Shown: positions 42,991 to 52,265, numbered from the stretch's first letter. The stretch: 64,000 nucleotides of DNA from Haloactinopolyspora alba (GCF_003014555.1 NZ_PYGE01000008.1:62001-126000), one strand, 5' to 3'. Notes: generated by a model not told the origin, from the sequence alone. Program-made: numbers and translations.

Positions 42991-43779
42991 TCAGCCGGCC
43001 GCGGCCGGGCGCAGATGCACGATGTCGCCGGCGCCCACGGCCGTCGTCGCACCCCCGGTGTCCAGCACCAGCCGCCCGAACTCGTCGATCTCGACCGCCC
43101 TGCCGGTCATGTCCCCGCCGGCGGGCAGTTCGACGCGGACGTCGCGCCCGAGAGTGTCACAGCGCTGCGCGTACGCTGCCGCCAGTCCGGCCGCGGGGTC
43201 ACCGGCCGCGGCGTGCCAGTCCGTGTAGTGCTGTTCGAGGCTGCTGCTCACGCGGGCGACGACGTCCTCGCGGTCGATCTCGGTACCCGAGACGGCGTCA
43301 GCGCCGGAGACGGCTTTCACGTCGGCGCGGGCGAGCCGCAGCGACGTCGCACCGGCCGGCAACTGCTCCTCGGCCTGGGACAGGTTGATACCGACGCCGG
43401 CGACGGCGGCCGGCCCCAGTGGTGTGTCCACCCGCTCGACCAGGATCCCCGCCAGCTTCCGCCCGCCGGCCAGCACGTCGTTCGGCCATTTCAGCCGCAC
43501 GTCGCGAGCACCGGCCGCGTCGACCGCGTCGACCACGGCGACCCCCATCAGCAGCGGAAGCCACGGCCACCGGACGACGGACACGTCGTCGGGCCGCAGC
43601 AGGAACGACATCGCGACAGACGCCCCCGCCGGTGCCTCCCAGCGCCGGTCCAGCCTGCCCCGCCCGGCGGTCTGATGATCCGCGACGACGAGCAGCCCTT
43701 CGGCCGTTCCGTCCCGGGCCGCCGCGGCGACGTCCGCGTTGGTCGACCCGGTACTCGCCACCCACCTCACCGACCACAT
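42991..43779 (-). CDS. birA: Biotin--[acetyl-CoA-carboxylase] ligase
   Basis: A 262-residue group I biotin protein ligase with no DNA-binding domain. GRGR at 39-42 (TAGRGRLDRRW) holds biotinyl-AMP; KWPND at 97-101 and KLAGILVE are the other hallmark motifs; a C-terminal SH3-like domain closes the protein. It biotinylates the carboxylase alpha subunit (lysine 558 of the gene at 57768). The ATG at 43779 lies five bases from a CACCTGATC repeat, whose AGGTG is the nearest ribosome-binding-like sequence. Confidence 0.95.
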   Translation of the reverse strand: MWSVRWVASTGSTNADVAAAARDGTAEGLLVVADHQTAGRGRLDRRWEAPAGASVAMSFLLRPDDVSVVRWPWLPLLMGVAVVDAVDAAGARDVRLKWPNDVLAGGRKLAGILVERVDTPLGPAAVAGVGINLSQAEEQLPAGATSLRLARADVKAVSGADAVSGTEIDREDVVARVSSSLEQHYTDWHAAAGDPAAGLAAAYAQRCDTLGRDVRVELPAGGDMTGRAVEIDEFGRLVLDTGGATTAVGAGDIVHLRPAAAG

Positions 43780-43784
43780 GACGA

Positions 43785-43957
43785 CACCTGATCACCATTT
43801 CTGCACCTGATCGTCCGAGCCGAGGTGATCAGGTGCAGAAGATCCGGGACGACGCAGACGTTCGCGCCAGCCGGACACCTGATCGCGTCTCGGAATTCGG
43901 ACCGAAAACGATCAGGTGCACACCGCGCGCGAAATCGCGCCGATCTGTCACCTGATC
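43785..43957. repeat. CACCTGATC inverted-repeat cluster, copy 2
   Basis: Six copies of CACCTGATC in 173 bases between ppc and birA: plus strand at 43785, 43804, 43876 and 43949, minus strand at 43827 and 43910. One pair forms a perfect 14-bp inverted repeat (43799-43812 with 43827-43840, 14-base loop). It matches the cluster at 971-1103. Confidence 0.85.
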
Positions 43958-43991
43958 GTCTACACGCCTCGACCGTCCGGCGCACGGCGGA

Positions 43992-46694
43992 TCAGCCGGT
44001 GTTCTGCAGGCCGGCGGCCACGCCGTTGACGCTGATCTGCAGCAGCCGGCGCGTGGCCGCCTCGGCGTCCGAGCCCGCCTCGAGGTCGGTCTTGCGCAGC
44101 GTGTGCAACGCGCGCATCTGCAGGTAGGACAGCGCGTCGACGTACGGGTTACGCAGCGCGACCGCCCGGCCGAGCACACGGCGATCCTCCAGCAGCCTGC
44201 TGTGCCCGGTGACGTCGAGCACCCACTGCGTGGTGCGATCGTGCTCGTCGAGGATCCGCGCGGTCAGCTCCGGGCGGTCGCCGAGCGCCAGGTACCGGGC
44301 CGCGATGCGCCGGTCCGACTTCGCCAGCGACATCTCGGCGTTCTCCATCATGACCGTGAACAGTGGCCACTCCTCGTACGCGCGGCGCAGCCGGTCCAGG
44401 TCGCCGACCGCGGCCAGGCCGGACCCGAGGCCGTACCAGCCGGGCAGCGTCACGCGGGTCTGCGACCAGGAGAACACCCACGGGATGGCCCGCAGATCGT
44501 CCAGTGACGAGACGCTCAGCCCGCGCCGGGCCGGGCGCGAGCCCAGCGGCAGCGAACCGACCTCCTCCAGCGGGGTCACCCGAGCGAACCAGGCAGCGAA
44601 CCCCTCGGAGTGCACCAGCGAGTGGTACGCCTCGCGAGCCGCCTCGTCCATCCGCTGGGCGACGTCTTCGAACTCCACGGCCGCCGCGGACGCGCGGTCC
44701 TCGACCTCGGGTGTGGACGCCAGCAGCACGGCGGAGGTGACCTGCTCGATGTGCCGGCGGGCGATGGCCGGGTCGCCGTAGCGGGCGAAGATGACCTCAC
44801 CCTGCTCGGTCAGCTTGAACCGGCCGTCGACGGATCCGGGCGCCTGCGCCAGCACCGCCCGGTTGGCCGGGCCGCCGCCACGGCCCAGTGCGCCGCCGCG
44901 GCCGTGGAACATGGTCAGCGTGATGTCGTTGTCGGCGGCCCAGGTGGTCAGCCGGGCCTGGGCGTCGTAGAGCGCCAGCGTCGCGGACACCGGCCCGACG
45001 TCCTTGGCCGAGTCGGAATAGCCGAGCATGATCTCGTACCGGCGCCCGGTAGCGTCCAGCCGCGCTTGTACGTCCGGCAGTCCGAGAACGCCGTTCAGCA
45101 CGTCCACGCAGGCGTCCAGATCGGCCCCGGTCTCGAACAGCGGCACCACGTCGATCTGCAGCTGCCTGCCGTCCAGCGCGTGCCGGGCCAGCTCGTACAC
45201 CGCCGCGACGTCGTCGGCGGACTGGGTGAACGACACGACGTAGCGCCGACAGGCCTCGGGCCCGAACCGGGCCTGGATCTGGGCCATGACCCGCAGCGTC
45301 GCCAGGACTTCCTCGGTGGTCTCGGACCGCTCACCACCGGCGCGGATCTCGTCCAGCGCCTTGCGGTGCACGGCGCTGTGCTGGCGTACCTCCAGCTCGG
45401 CCAGGTGGAAGCCGAACGACTCGACCTGCCACACCAGGCCCTGCACCTCACCGTAGGCCTGCCGCGCGGCGCCGGCCTCGGCCAGACTGGCCTGGATGGT
45501 GCGCAGATCAGCCAGTAGCTCGGCCGCGGAACCGTACGACAGGTCGGCGTCGCGGCGCCGGGTGGCCGACACCCGCGCGGCGGTGTAGAGCAGCGCGATG
45601 CGATGCGGCTCGTTCGGCGAGCGCGACGCGGTCTCGGCGTACAGCTCGGGCTGGGCCGCCTCGGCGTCCTCGAGCACCCGGCGCAGCTCCGCCGACGGCG
45701 GCGTCGTCCCGGCGTCCAGGGTCAACGCGCGCCCCACCCGGGTGCAGGCGTTCTCCAGCGCGGACAGCACGTGGTCCGACTGGATCGCCATGGCCTGCCG
45801 GGTGATGGCGCTGGTCACGTGCGGGTTGCCGTCCCGGTCCCCGCCGATCCAGGAACCGAGCCGGACGAACGCGGGCACGCGCGGCGCGGCGACCGGCGCG
45901 TCGGCATCGGCCTCGGCGTCGGCGCCCTCGTGCCCGTCCCCGTGCTCGTTGCGGCGCAGCGCCATCTCGGCGCGGCGGTACACCTGCGGGACGACCTGGA
46001 ACAGCACGTCGTCGAAGGCCGACATCGCGGTGCGGACCTCGTCCAGCGGGCCGGGGCGCTGCGCGCGCAGCGGAGCCGTGCGCCACAGCACGTCGATCTG
46101 CTCCAGCAGCATCCGCTGCGTCTCGTTGTCCTCGGACGCGCCGAGGCGCGGGTCGTCGCGCCGTTCGAGCAGGTTCGCGACCCGGCGGATCGCGGTGACG
46201 ATGGCACGCCTGCGGGCCTCGGTGGGATGGGCGGTGAGCACCGGACGGAACTCGAGCCCGTCGAGCAGGTGCTCGGCGCGTTCGGCGCCGGCCAGCCGGG
46301 CCACCTCGCCGACGGCCTGCGCGACCGTTCCCGCCAGCGGACGGTCGGGACGGTCGCCGGCGCGCAGCGCACGCACCCGGTGATACTCCTCGGCAGCGTT
46401 GATCAGGTGGAAGTAGACGGTGAACGCACGAGCGACCTCTTCGGCGCGCTCCAGCGACCAGGACGCCACCAGGCTTTCAGCCTGCACCGCGGCATCGTCG
46501 GCCACGGTCCGGTCCTCGTGGTGCGAAGCGATGGTCAGCTCGCGCAGCCGCTCGACGTCCGCCAGCAGCGCGGGACCGCCGTACTCGCGCAGCACCTCGC
46601 CGAGTGCGTCACCGAGTCGGCGGACATCGCCACGCAGCTGCTCGGGCATCTCGAAGCGGGCAGCCTCGCGGGATCCGGTAGCAGTAGAGGGCAT
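43992..46694 (-). CDS. ppc: Phosphoenolpyruvate carboxylase
   Basis: A 900-residue PEPC that makes oxaloacetate from PEP and bicarbonate. Motifs in order: VLTAHPTEARRR (catalytic His), GSWIGGDRDGNPHVT (metal and bicarbonate loop), MLGYSDSAKDVGPV, FHGRGGALGRGGGP (PEP-binding loop) and C-terminal QNTG. Length fits the bacterial family. It is transcribed away from the propionyl-CoA-type carboxylase gene; an element shared with another carboxylase-linked locus lies 72 bases upstream. Together they feed the C4 pool and methylmalonyl-CoA route. Confidence 0.96.
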   Translation of the reverse strand: MPSTATGSREAARFEMPEQLRGDVRRLGDALGEVLREYGGPALLADVERLRELTIASHHEDRTVADDAAVQAESLVASWSLERAEEVARAFTVYFHLINAAEEYHRVRALRAGDRPDRPLAGTVAQAVGEVARLAGAERAEHLLDGLEFRPVLTAHPTEARRRAIVTAIRRVANLLERRDDPRLGASEDNETQRMLLEQIDVLWRTAPLRAQRPGPLDEVRTAMSAFDDVLFQVVPQVYRRAEMALRRNEHGDGHEGADAEADADAPVAAPRVPAFVRLGSWIGGDRDGNPHVTSAITRQAMAIQSDHVLSALENACTRVGRALTLDAGTTPPSAELRRVLEDAEAAQPELYAETASRSPNEPHRIALLYTAARVSATRRRDADLSYGSAAELLADLRTIQASLAEAGAARQAYGEVQGLVWQVESFGFHLAELEVRQHSAVHRKALDEIRAGGERSETTEEVLATLRVMAQIQARFGPEACRRYVVSFTQSADDVAAVYELARHALDGRQLQIDVVPLFETGADLDACVDVLNGVLGLPDVQARLDATGRRYEIMLGYSDSAKDVGPVSATLALYDAQARLTTWAADNDITLTMFHGRGGALGRGGGPANRAVLAQAPGSVDGRFKLTEQGEVIFARYGDPAIARRHIEQVTSAVLLASTPEVEDRASAAAVEFEDVAQRMDEAAREAYHSLVHSEGFAAWFARVTPLEEVGSLPLGSRPARRGLSVSSLDDLRAIPWVFSWSQTRVTLPGWYGLGSGLAAVGDLDRLRRAYEEWPLFTVMMENAEMSLAKSDRRIAARYLALGDRPELTARILDEHDRTTQWVLDVTGHSRLLEDRRVLGRAVALRNPYVDALSYLQMRALHTLRKTDLEAGSDAEAATRRLLQISVNGVAAGLQNTG

Positions 46695-46765
46695 GCGCCC
46701 AGCCTAGTGACCAGGCCGCATGCCGGACAGCGTGCCTCACACTCCGAGACACCCACTCGCGATGC

Positions 46766-46844
46766 AAATGATCACGTTCCGCATGGAATTCCCTGCGTCA
46801 CCACCCTTGTAGGCCTCGTGACGCACACACTCGCCTGGTGATGG
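46766..46844. repeat. 79-bp duplicated intergenic element, copy A
   Basis: Aligned without gaps to the complement of 57158-57236, identity is about 66 of 78 positions. It contains AAATGATCACG, a GGAATTCC palindrome, GCGTCAC...GTGACGC arms 16 bases apart, and ends CGCCTGGTGATG. An inverted partner of its first part (ACGTGATCA, 46855-46863) follows. It sits between divergent ppc and the carboxylase beta gene. Confidence 0.8.
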
Positions 46845-46973
46845 CCGCGGACGCACGTGATCAAATGCGGCGCCGGCGGACGCCGGACCGTCACGCACAG
46901 CCGAGGACCAGCGATGACGCCACCCGAGACCGGTGGCTTAACCTGCTAGGCGACCATCCGACCGGAGGGATAC

Positions 46974-48578
46974 ATGACCGCCAACCAGGACGAGCCGGAC
47001 ATCCACACGACCGCGGGGAAGCTCGCCGACCTGCGCAACCGGATCGACGACGCAGTGCACGCCGGGTCCGAGCGGGCGGTCGAGAAGCAGCACGCCCGTG
47101 GCAAGAAGACCGCGCGAGAGCGGATCGAACTGCTGGTGGACGAGGGGTCGTTCGTCGAGTTCGACGAACTCGCGCGGCACCGGTCGACGGCGTTCGGCAT
47201 GGAGGCGAACCGCCCGTACGGCGACGGCGTCGTCACCGGGTTCGGCACCGTCGACGGCCGCCAGATCGCGGTGTTCAGCCAGGACGTCACCGTCTTCGGC
47301 GGCAGCCTGGGCCAGGTGTACGGCGAGAAGATCGTCAAGATCATCGATTTCGCGCTGAAGACCGGTTGCCCGCTGATCGGCATCAACGAGGGCGGCGGCG
47401 CGCGCATCCAGGAAGGCGTCGTCTCGCTGGGCCTGTACGGCGAGATCTTCCGCCGCAACACGCACGCCTCGGGCGTCATCCCGCAGATCTCGCTGATCAT
47501 GGGCGCCGCCGCCGGCGGGCACGTCTACTCCCCCGCGCTGACCGACTTCACCGTGATGGTCGACCAGACCTCGCAGATGTTCATCACCGGCCCGGACGTC
47601 ATCAAGACGGTCACCGGCGAGGACGTCACGATGGAGGAACTCGGCGGCGCGCACACGCACAACACCCGCAGCGGCAACGCGCACTACATGGCCGGCGACG
47701 AGGACGACGCGATCGACTACGTCAAGGCGCTGCTGTCGTACCTGCCGCAGAACAACCTCGAGCCGGCACCGTCGTTCGACGACGCCGCTGCGGGCGTCGA
47801 CGTCACCGACGACGACCTCGCTCTCGACACGCTGATCCCCGACAGCGCCAACCAGCCGTACGACATGCACCGGGTGATCGAGGCCGTCGTCGACACCACC
47901 GACGAGGGCGCAGCGGACTTCCTGGAGATCCAGCCGCTGTTCGCCACCAACATGGTCGTCGGGTTCGGCCGGGTGGACGGACGCGCCGTCGGCGTCGTGG
48001 CGAACCAGCCGATGCATCTGGCCGGGACGCTGGACATCGACGCGTCCGAGAAGGCCGCCCGGTTCGTGCGCACCTGCGATGCGTTCAACGTCCCGATCCT
48101 GACGTTCGTCGACGTGCCCGGTTTCCTCCCTGGGACCGACCAGGAGTTCAGCGGCATCATCCGCCGCGGCGCCAAGCTGATCTACGCCTACGCCGAGGCG
48201 ACCGTGCCGCTGGTGACGATCATCACCCGCAAGGCCTACGGCGGTGCCTACGACGTCATGGGCTCGAAGCACCTGGGCGCTGACGTCAACCTGGCCTGGC
48301 CCACCGCGCAGATCGCCGTCATGGGCGCCCAGGGCGCGGTGAACATCCTGTACCGCCGGGACATCGCCGCGGCGCCCGAGCCGGAGGAACGCCGTGCCGA
48401 GCTCGTCACCGAGTACGAGGACACGCTTGCCAACCCGTACGTCGCGGCTGAGCGCGGCTACGTCGACGCGGTCATCACGCCGTCGCGGACCCGCCTGTCG
48501 ATCGCCCAGGCCCTGCGCGCCCTGCAGACCAAGCGCGAGACCCTGCCCCCGAAGAAGCACGGCAACATCCCGCTCTGA
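46974..48578 (+). CDS. pccB: Acyl-CoA (propionyl-CoA) carboxylase beta subunit
   Basis: A 534-residue carboxyltransferase with the two crotonase-like halves of the AccD/PccB family: [20 protein letters not shown] and [20 protein letters not shown] in the first, [20 protein letters not shown] and [20 protein letters not shown] in the second. It transfers the carboxyl group from biotin on the alpha subunit to propionyl-CoA (or acetyl-CoA), giving methylmalonyl-CoA. GGAGGG lies five bases before the ATG. A small epsilon subunit gene follows by 25 bases, the arrangement of Streptomyces and mycobacterial propionyl-CoA carboxylase. The alpha subunit is probably the gene at 57768. Confidence 0.93.
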   Translation: MTANQDEPDIHTTAGKLADLRNRIDDAVHAGSERAVEKQHARGKKTARERIELLVDEGSFVEFDELARHRSTAFGMEANRPYGDGVVTGFGTVDGRQIAVFSQDVTVFGGSLGQVYGEKIVKIIDFALKTGCPLIGINEGGGARIQEGVVSLGLYGEIFRRNTHASGVIPQISLIMGAAAGGHVYSPALTDFTVMVDQTSQMFITGPDVIKTVTGEDVTMEELGGAHTHNTRSGNAHYMAGDEDDAIDYVKALLSYLPQNNLEPAPSFDDAAAGVDVTDDDLALDTLIPDSANQPYDMHRVIEAVVDTTDEGAADFLEIQPLFATNMVVGFGRVDGRAVGVVANQPMHLAGTLDIDASEKAARFVRTCDAFNVPILTFVDVPGFLPGTDQEFSGIIRRGAKLIYAYAEATVPLVTIITRKAYGGAYDVMGSKHLGADVNLAWPTAQIAVMGAQGAVNILYRRDIAAAPEPEERRAELVTEYEDTLANPYVAAERGYVDAVITPSRTRLSIAQALRALQTKRETLPPKKHGNIPL

Positions 48579-48603
48579 CGCCCGGACCGTTACCCTGGCT
48601 GTC

Positions 48604-48816
48604 GTGAGCGACGACGAACCGGTGCTGCGCGTTGTCAACGGCGCGCCGACGGACGACGAGCTGGCCGCCCTGGTCACCGTGGTGTCCGCCAGGGCACGAG
48701 CCGCCCGGCCGGCGACCGCCAGCCACCCTTCGACGTGGTCGGCGTACTGGAACTCGCACCGACCGCCGGTCACCCCCGGAGTCGACGCCTGGCGCCGCAG
48801 CGCGCTGCCGCGCTAG
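48604..48816 (+). CDS. Acyl-CoA carboxylase epsilon subunit
   Basis: A 70-residue protein starting at GTG 48604 with the family's N-terminal block PVLRVVNGAPTDDELAALV followed by an Ala/Arg-rich helix and the C-terminal W-containing tail (SAYWNSH...WRRSALPR). Epsilon subunits are found only in actinobacterial acyl-CoA carboxylases, where they stabilise the alpha-beta complex. Its place 25 bases after the beta subunit gene supports the call. Confidence 0.92.
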   Translation: MSDDEPVLRVVNGAPTDDELAALVTVVSARARAARPATASHPSTWSAYWNSHRPPVTPGVDAWRRSALPR

Positions 48817-48879
48817 CCCGGCGCGCACGAGGCGAAAATCCGGATGCTCGCCGTGATTCCGGCGGCCTAGGGTCGGCCG

Positions 48880-50568
48880 GTGACCACTCCGCAGAACACC
48901 ACTGCCGCCGCAGCGACCGCGCCCACCGTCGACGAGATCGCCGACGCCTACGTCGACGACTACGCCGCCCTCGACCCGTACATCGCCACTTACATCGGCG
49001 TCGACGGCCACGACGCCGAGGCCACCGACCTGTCGCCGGACGGGTTCGCCGAGCGCCGGGCCCTGGCCGAGCGCACCCTGCGCGCGCTCGACGGCGCGAC
49101 GGCCCGGGACCACCGCGAACAGGTCGCCGCCGACGCGATGCGCGAGCGTCTCGGCCTCGACCTCGAGATGCACGACGCGGGACTCAATCGCGCGCTCAAC
49201 GTCATCGAGAGCCCGATGCACTGGGTACGTGAGGTGTTCGACCTCATGCCCACCGACACCGCCGACCAGTGGGCGAACATCGCCACGCGGCTGCGCACCG
49301 TGCCGACCGCCCTGGAGCAGTACCGCCGGACCATCCGCGCCGACACCGACAGCGGCCACGCACCCGCGGTCCGGCAGGTCGTCGCGGTCTCGGAGCAGTG
49401 CCGGCGGCTGGCCGACGGGTTCTTCGCGGAGTTCGCCGCGTCCGGACCGGAGACGATGCGCGGCGAACTCGACGCGGGCGCCGCCGGCGCGGCCACCGCG
49501 TTCGCCGACTTCGGCCGGTTCCTCACCGACGAGATCGCGCCGCGGTCCGGCGAGCACGACGCCGTCGGCCGGGACGTCTACTCCGTCGCCTCCCGGTCTT
49601 TCCTGGGCGCCGAGGTCGACCTCGACGAGACCTACGAGTGGGGCGTGGACGAGCTCGCCCGGATCGAGGCCGAGATGGCCGACGTGGCGCAGCGCATCGT
49701 CCCCGGTGGTTCGGTCGACGACGCCGTCGCGGCGCTGGACGCCGAACCCGGCCGCGCCATCGCCGGCACCACCGCCCTGCAGGCGTGGATGCAGGAGCTC
49801 TCGGACCGGACGCTCGAGGCGCTCGGCGGCGTGCACTTCGACATCCCCGAGCCGCTCCGCCGGCTCGAGTGCCACATCGCCCCCACCCGAGAAGGCGGCG
49901 TCTACTACACGCCGCCCAGCGACGACTTCTCACGTCCCGGCCGGATGTGGTGGTCGGTACCCGAGGGCGTCGACGACTTCACCACCTGGCGCGAGACCAC
50001 GACGGTGTTCCACGAGGGCGTCCCGGGGCATCACCTCCAGGTCGGCCAGGCGCTGCACCGTCGCGATCAACTGAACCGCTGGCAGCGGCTGCTGTCGTGG
50101 GTCTCGGGGCACGGCGAGGGCTGGGCGCTGTACGCCGAACGGCTGATGGCGGATCTCGGTTTCCTCGACGATCCCGGCGACCGGCTCGGCATGCTGGACG
50201 GGCAGCGGTTCCGCGCGGCGCGGGTCGTCGTCGACATCGGGGTCCACCTCGGCAAGGACGTGCCCGACTCGCTGGTGCGCGCGGACGGGCTCGCGCCGGG
50301 CCGGTGGACCCCGGATTCGGCGTTCACGTTCCTGCGGACGCACTGCCGCATGCCGGACGAGTCACTGCGGTTCGAACTCGATCGCTATCTCGGCTGGCCC
50401 GGTCAGGCGCCGTCGTACAAGGTCGGCGAACGGATCTGGCTCGCCGCCCGGGAGGACGCACGTCGCCGTCAGGGCGACTCGTTCGATCTCAAAGAGTTCC
50501 ACCGGGCCGCGCTGGATCTCGGCTCGCTGGGCCTCGACCCGTTGCGGACGGCGCTCGCCCGGTTGTGA
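48880..50568 (+). CDS. DUF885 family protein (putative metallopeptidase)
   Basis: A 562-residue cytosolic, mostly helical protein of the DUF885 family. The hallmark HEGVPGHH (H378 to H385) resembles the metal motif of gluzincin-like peptidases, with SGHGEGWALYAERL downstream supplying another conserved His/Glu block, and RPGRMWWSVPEG before it. Members are thought to be peptidases but few are characterised. GTG start at 48880, no signal peptide. The stop codon lies inside the first unit of a 19-bp tandem repeat. Confidence 0.9.
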   Translation: MTTPQNTTAAAATAPTVDEIADAYVDDYAALDPYIATYIGVDGHDAEATDLSPDGFAERRALAERTLRALDGATARDHREQVAADAMRERLGLDLEMHDAGLNRALNVIESPMHWVREVFDLMPTDTADQWANIATRLRTVPTALEQYRRTIRADTDSGHAPAVRQVVAVSEQCRRLADGFFAEFAASGPETMRGELDAGAAGAATAFADFGRFLTDEIAPRSGEHDAVGRDVYSVASRSFLGAEVDLDETYEWGVDELARIEAEMADVAQRIVPGGSVDDAVAALDAEPGRAIAGTTALQAWMQELSDRTLEALGGVHFDIPEPLRRLECHIAPTREGGVYYTPPSDDFSRPGRMWWSVPEGVDDFTTWRETTTVFHEGVPGHHLQVGQALHRRDQLNRWQRLLSWVSGHGEGWALYAERLMADLGFLDDPGDRLGMLDGQRFRAARVVVDIGVHLGKDVPDSLVRADGLAPGRWTPDSAFTFLRTHCRMPDESLRFELDRYLGWPGQAPSYKVGERIWLAAREDARRRQGDSFDLKEFHRAALDLGSLGLDPLRTALARL

Positions 50569-50602
50569 CGCCGACGCACGGGTGTGACGCCGAAGTACGG
50601 GT
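50565..50602. repeat. Tandem 19-bp direct repeat at a gene end
   Basis: GTGACGCCGACGCACGGGT (50565-50583) and GTGACGCCGAAGTACGGGT (50584-50602) differ at two positions, and a third partial unit (GTGACAC) follows. The first unit includes the TGA of the DUF885 gene. Confidence 0.8.
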
Positions 50603-50666
50603 GTGACACAGACCACGGAATACGACGCGGAATAGATCCCGAACCGTCCTGGTTGGCCACGTCGGC

Positions 50667-50747
50667 ATGGTGAACATCTGGGGACTGACGAACCGCCTGC
50701 ACGTCGATCTGCGACGGCAGGCGAGCGCGGCCTGTCCGGCGCGGTAG
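50667..50747 (+). CDS. 26-aa leader peptide (actinobacterial RLHVDL type)
   Basis: A 26-codon frame ends LTNRLHVDLRRQASAACPAR. It matches the recurring actinobacterial leader-peptide pattern (LTRRLHVDLLRVASAxC), usually found just upstream of sulfur or cysteine assimilation and uptake genes. The single Cys near the C-terminus, followed by a GC-rich hairpin and then the symporter gene 82 bases later, suggests cysteine-responsive attenuation. Confidence 0.75.
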   Translation: MVNIWGLTNRLHVDLRRQASAACPAR

Positions 50748-50751
50748 CCCC

Positions 50752-50775
50752 GCGCCCGGCACGACGCCGGGGCGC
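50752..50775 (+). terminator. GC-rich hairpin between leader peptide and symporter (possible attenuator)
   Basis: GCGCCCGGC (50752-50760) pairs with GCCGGGGCGC (50766-50775), one base bulged, five-base loop. It begins four bases after the leader-peptide stop. No T run follows, so Rho-dependent or translational control is possible instead. Confidence 0.45.
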
Positions 50776-50828
50776 AGACGACTTCCGCCCGGCTTCATCC
50801 AGGACCGCACCGAAAGGCTTCCCCTCTC

Positions 50829-52235
50829 GTGTCCACTACCGCTGACGCGACAGCGACCGCGCCCGCACCCAGGCGAAAGCGCCTTCCCTCGTTCTCCGTC
50901 CAGGTCATCATCGGCCTCGTGCTCGGCGTCGCTCTCGGCCTCGTCGCCCGCTCCATGGGCCCCGTCGCCGACGGCACACCGAACTGGCTGACCAGCACGC
51001 TGGACACGGTCGGCGGACTGTTCGTCGACCTGCTGCGCACCGCCGTCATCCCGCTGGTGTTCACCGCGATCGTCGCCAGCATCGCGAACCTGCGCAACGT
51101 CACGAACGCCGCCCGCCTGGCCGGGCAGACGATCCTGTGGTTCGCCATCACCGCGCTGATCGCGGTGGGGATCGGCCTCACTCTCGGCCTGGTGATGCAA
51201 CCGGGCGAGCACACGTCCGTCGCCGAGAACAGCGCCGCCGAGCCCGGCAGCACGGGTGACTGGTGGGCGTTCCTCACCGGCCTGGTCCCGACGAACTTCC
51301 TCGGGCTGGCCGCCGACACGTCGGTCGAGACCACCGGCGGCGGCACCGAAGCCACTACCGGGCTGAGCTTCAACGTTCTGCAGGTCATCGTCGTCGCCGC
51401 GGCCATCGGCATCGCGGCGCTCAAGCTCGGCGAGAAGGCCGAGCCGTTCCTGGCGTTCAACCGCTCGGCGCTGGCGATCATCCAGAAGGTGCTGTGGTGG
51501 ATCATCCGGCTCGCGCCGATCGGCACCGCCGGCCTGCTCGGCTACGCCGTCGCCGACTACGGCTGGGACGCCATCGGCTCGCTCGGCCGGTTCACGCTGG
51601 CGATCTACGCCGGCCTGGTGCTTGTGCTGTTCGCGGTCTACCCGATCCTGCTGCGCGCGCACGGGCTGAACCCGTTGAAGTACTACGCGGGGGCGTGGCC
51701 GGCCATCCAGCTCGCGTTCGTGTCGCGCTCGTCGGTGGGGACGCTGCCGGTGACCGAGCAGGTCACCGAACGCAACCTCGGCGTCGCCCGGGAGTACGCC
51801 TCGTTCGCCGTCCCGTTCGGCGCGACGACGAAGATGGACGGTTGCGCCGCGATCTACCCGGCCGTGTCGGCGATCTTCGTCGCCCAGTTCTTCGGCATAG
51901 ATCTCTCGATCACTGACTACCTGCTGATCGTGCTGGTGTCCGTGGTCGGCTCGGCCGCCACCGCGGGGACGACGGGCGCGACGGTGATGTTGACGCTGAC
52001 CCTGTCGACGCTGGGCCTGCCACTGGCCGGCGTCGGTCTCCTGCTGGCCGTCGACCCGATCCTGGACATGGGCCGCACCGCGGTCAACGTCGCCGGTCAG
52101 GCACTGGTGCCGACGCTCGTCGCCAAGCGCGAAGGACTGCTGGACGTGGACGTCTACAACTCCAGGCACAGCGACGACGCGTTCACCGACGACGACGCAC
52201 GCGAGGACGAGGAGCCGGCCCTGGCCCCGGCCTGA
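50829..52235 (+). CDS. TcyP-like cystine / dicarboxylate-amino acid:cation symporter
   Basis: A 468-residue DAACS transporter with about eight helices plus two re-entrant hairpins (SRSSVGTLPVTEQ; SAATAGTTGATVMLTLTLST). Substrate-site residues LDMGRTAVN are conserved, but the usual NMDGT motif is KMDGC and the usual VNVTGD is VNVAGQ, so two sodium-site (Na1) positions of the glutamate-transporter group are changed. Length and the GQALVPTLVAKREG tail resemble the L-cystine carrier TcyP, which agrees with the Cys-containing leader peptide upstream. GTG start at 50829. Exact substrate unproven; glutamate or C4-dicarboxylate are alternatives. Confidence 0.85.
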   Translation: MSTTADATATAPAPRRKRLPSFSVQVIIGLVLGVALGLVARSMGPVADGTPNWLTSTLDTVGGLFVDLLRTAVIPLVFTAIVASIANLRNVTNAARLAGQTILWFAITALIAVGIGLTLGLVMQPGEHTSVAENSAAEPGSTGDWWAFLTGLVPTNFLGLAADTSVETTGGGTEATTGLSFNVLQVIVVAAAIGIAALKLGEKAEPFLAFNRSALAIIQKVLWWIIRLAPIGTAGLLGYAVADYGWDAIGSLGRFTLAIYAGLVLVLFAVYPILLRAHGLNPLKYYAGAWPAIQLAFVSRSSVGTLPVTEQVTERNLGVAREYASFAVPFGATTKMDGCAAIYPAVSAIFVAQFFGIDLSITDYLLIVLVSVVGSAATAGTTGATVMLTLTLSTLGLPLAGVGLLLAVDPILDMGRTAVNVAGQALVPTLVAKREGLLDVDVYNSRHSDDAFTDDDAREDEEPALAPA

Positions 52236-52265
52236 CCGGCGTAGGCACAGGACGTGGACGGACGA

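Noticed and set aside
46938-48773. A 611-codon antisense frame over the carboxylase beta gene
   Set aside because: Val/Arg/Asp-rich shadow; the plus-strand gene is unmistakable.
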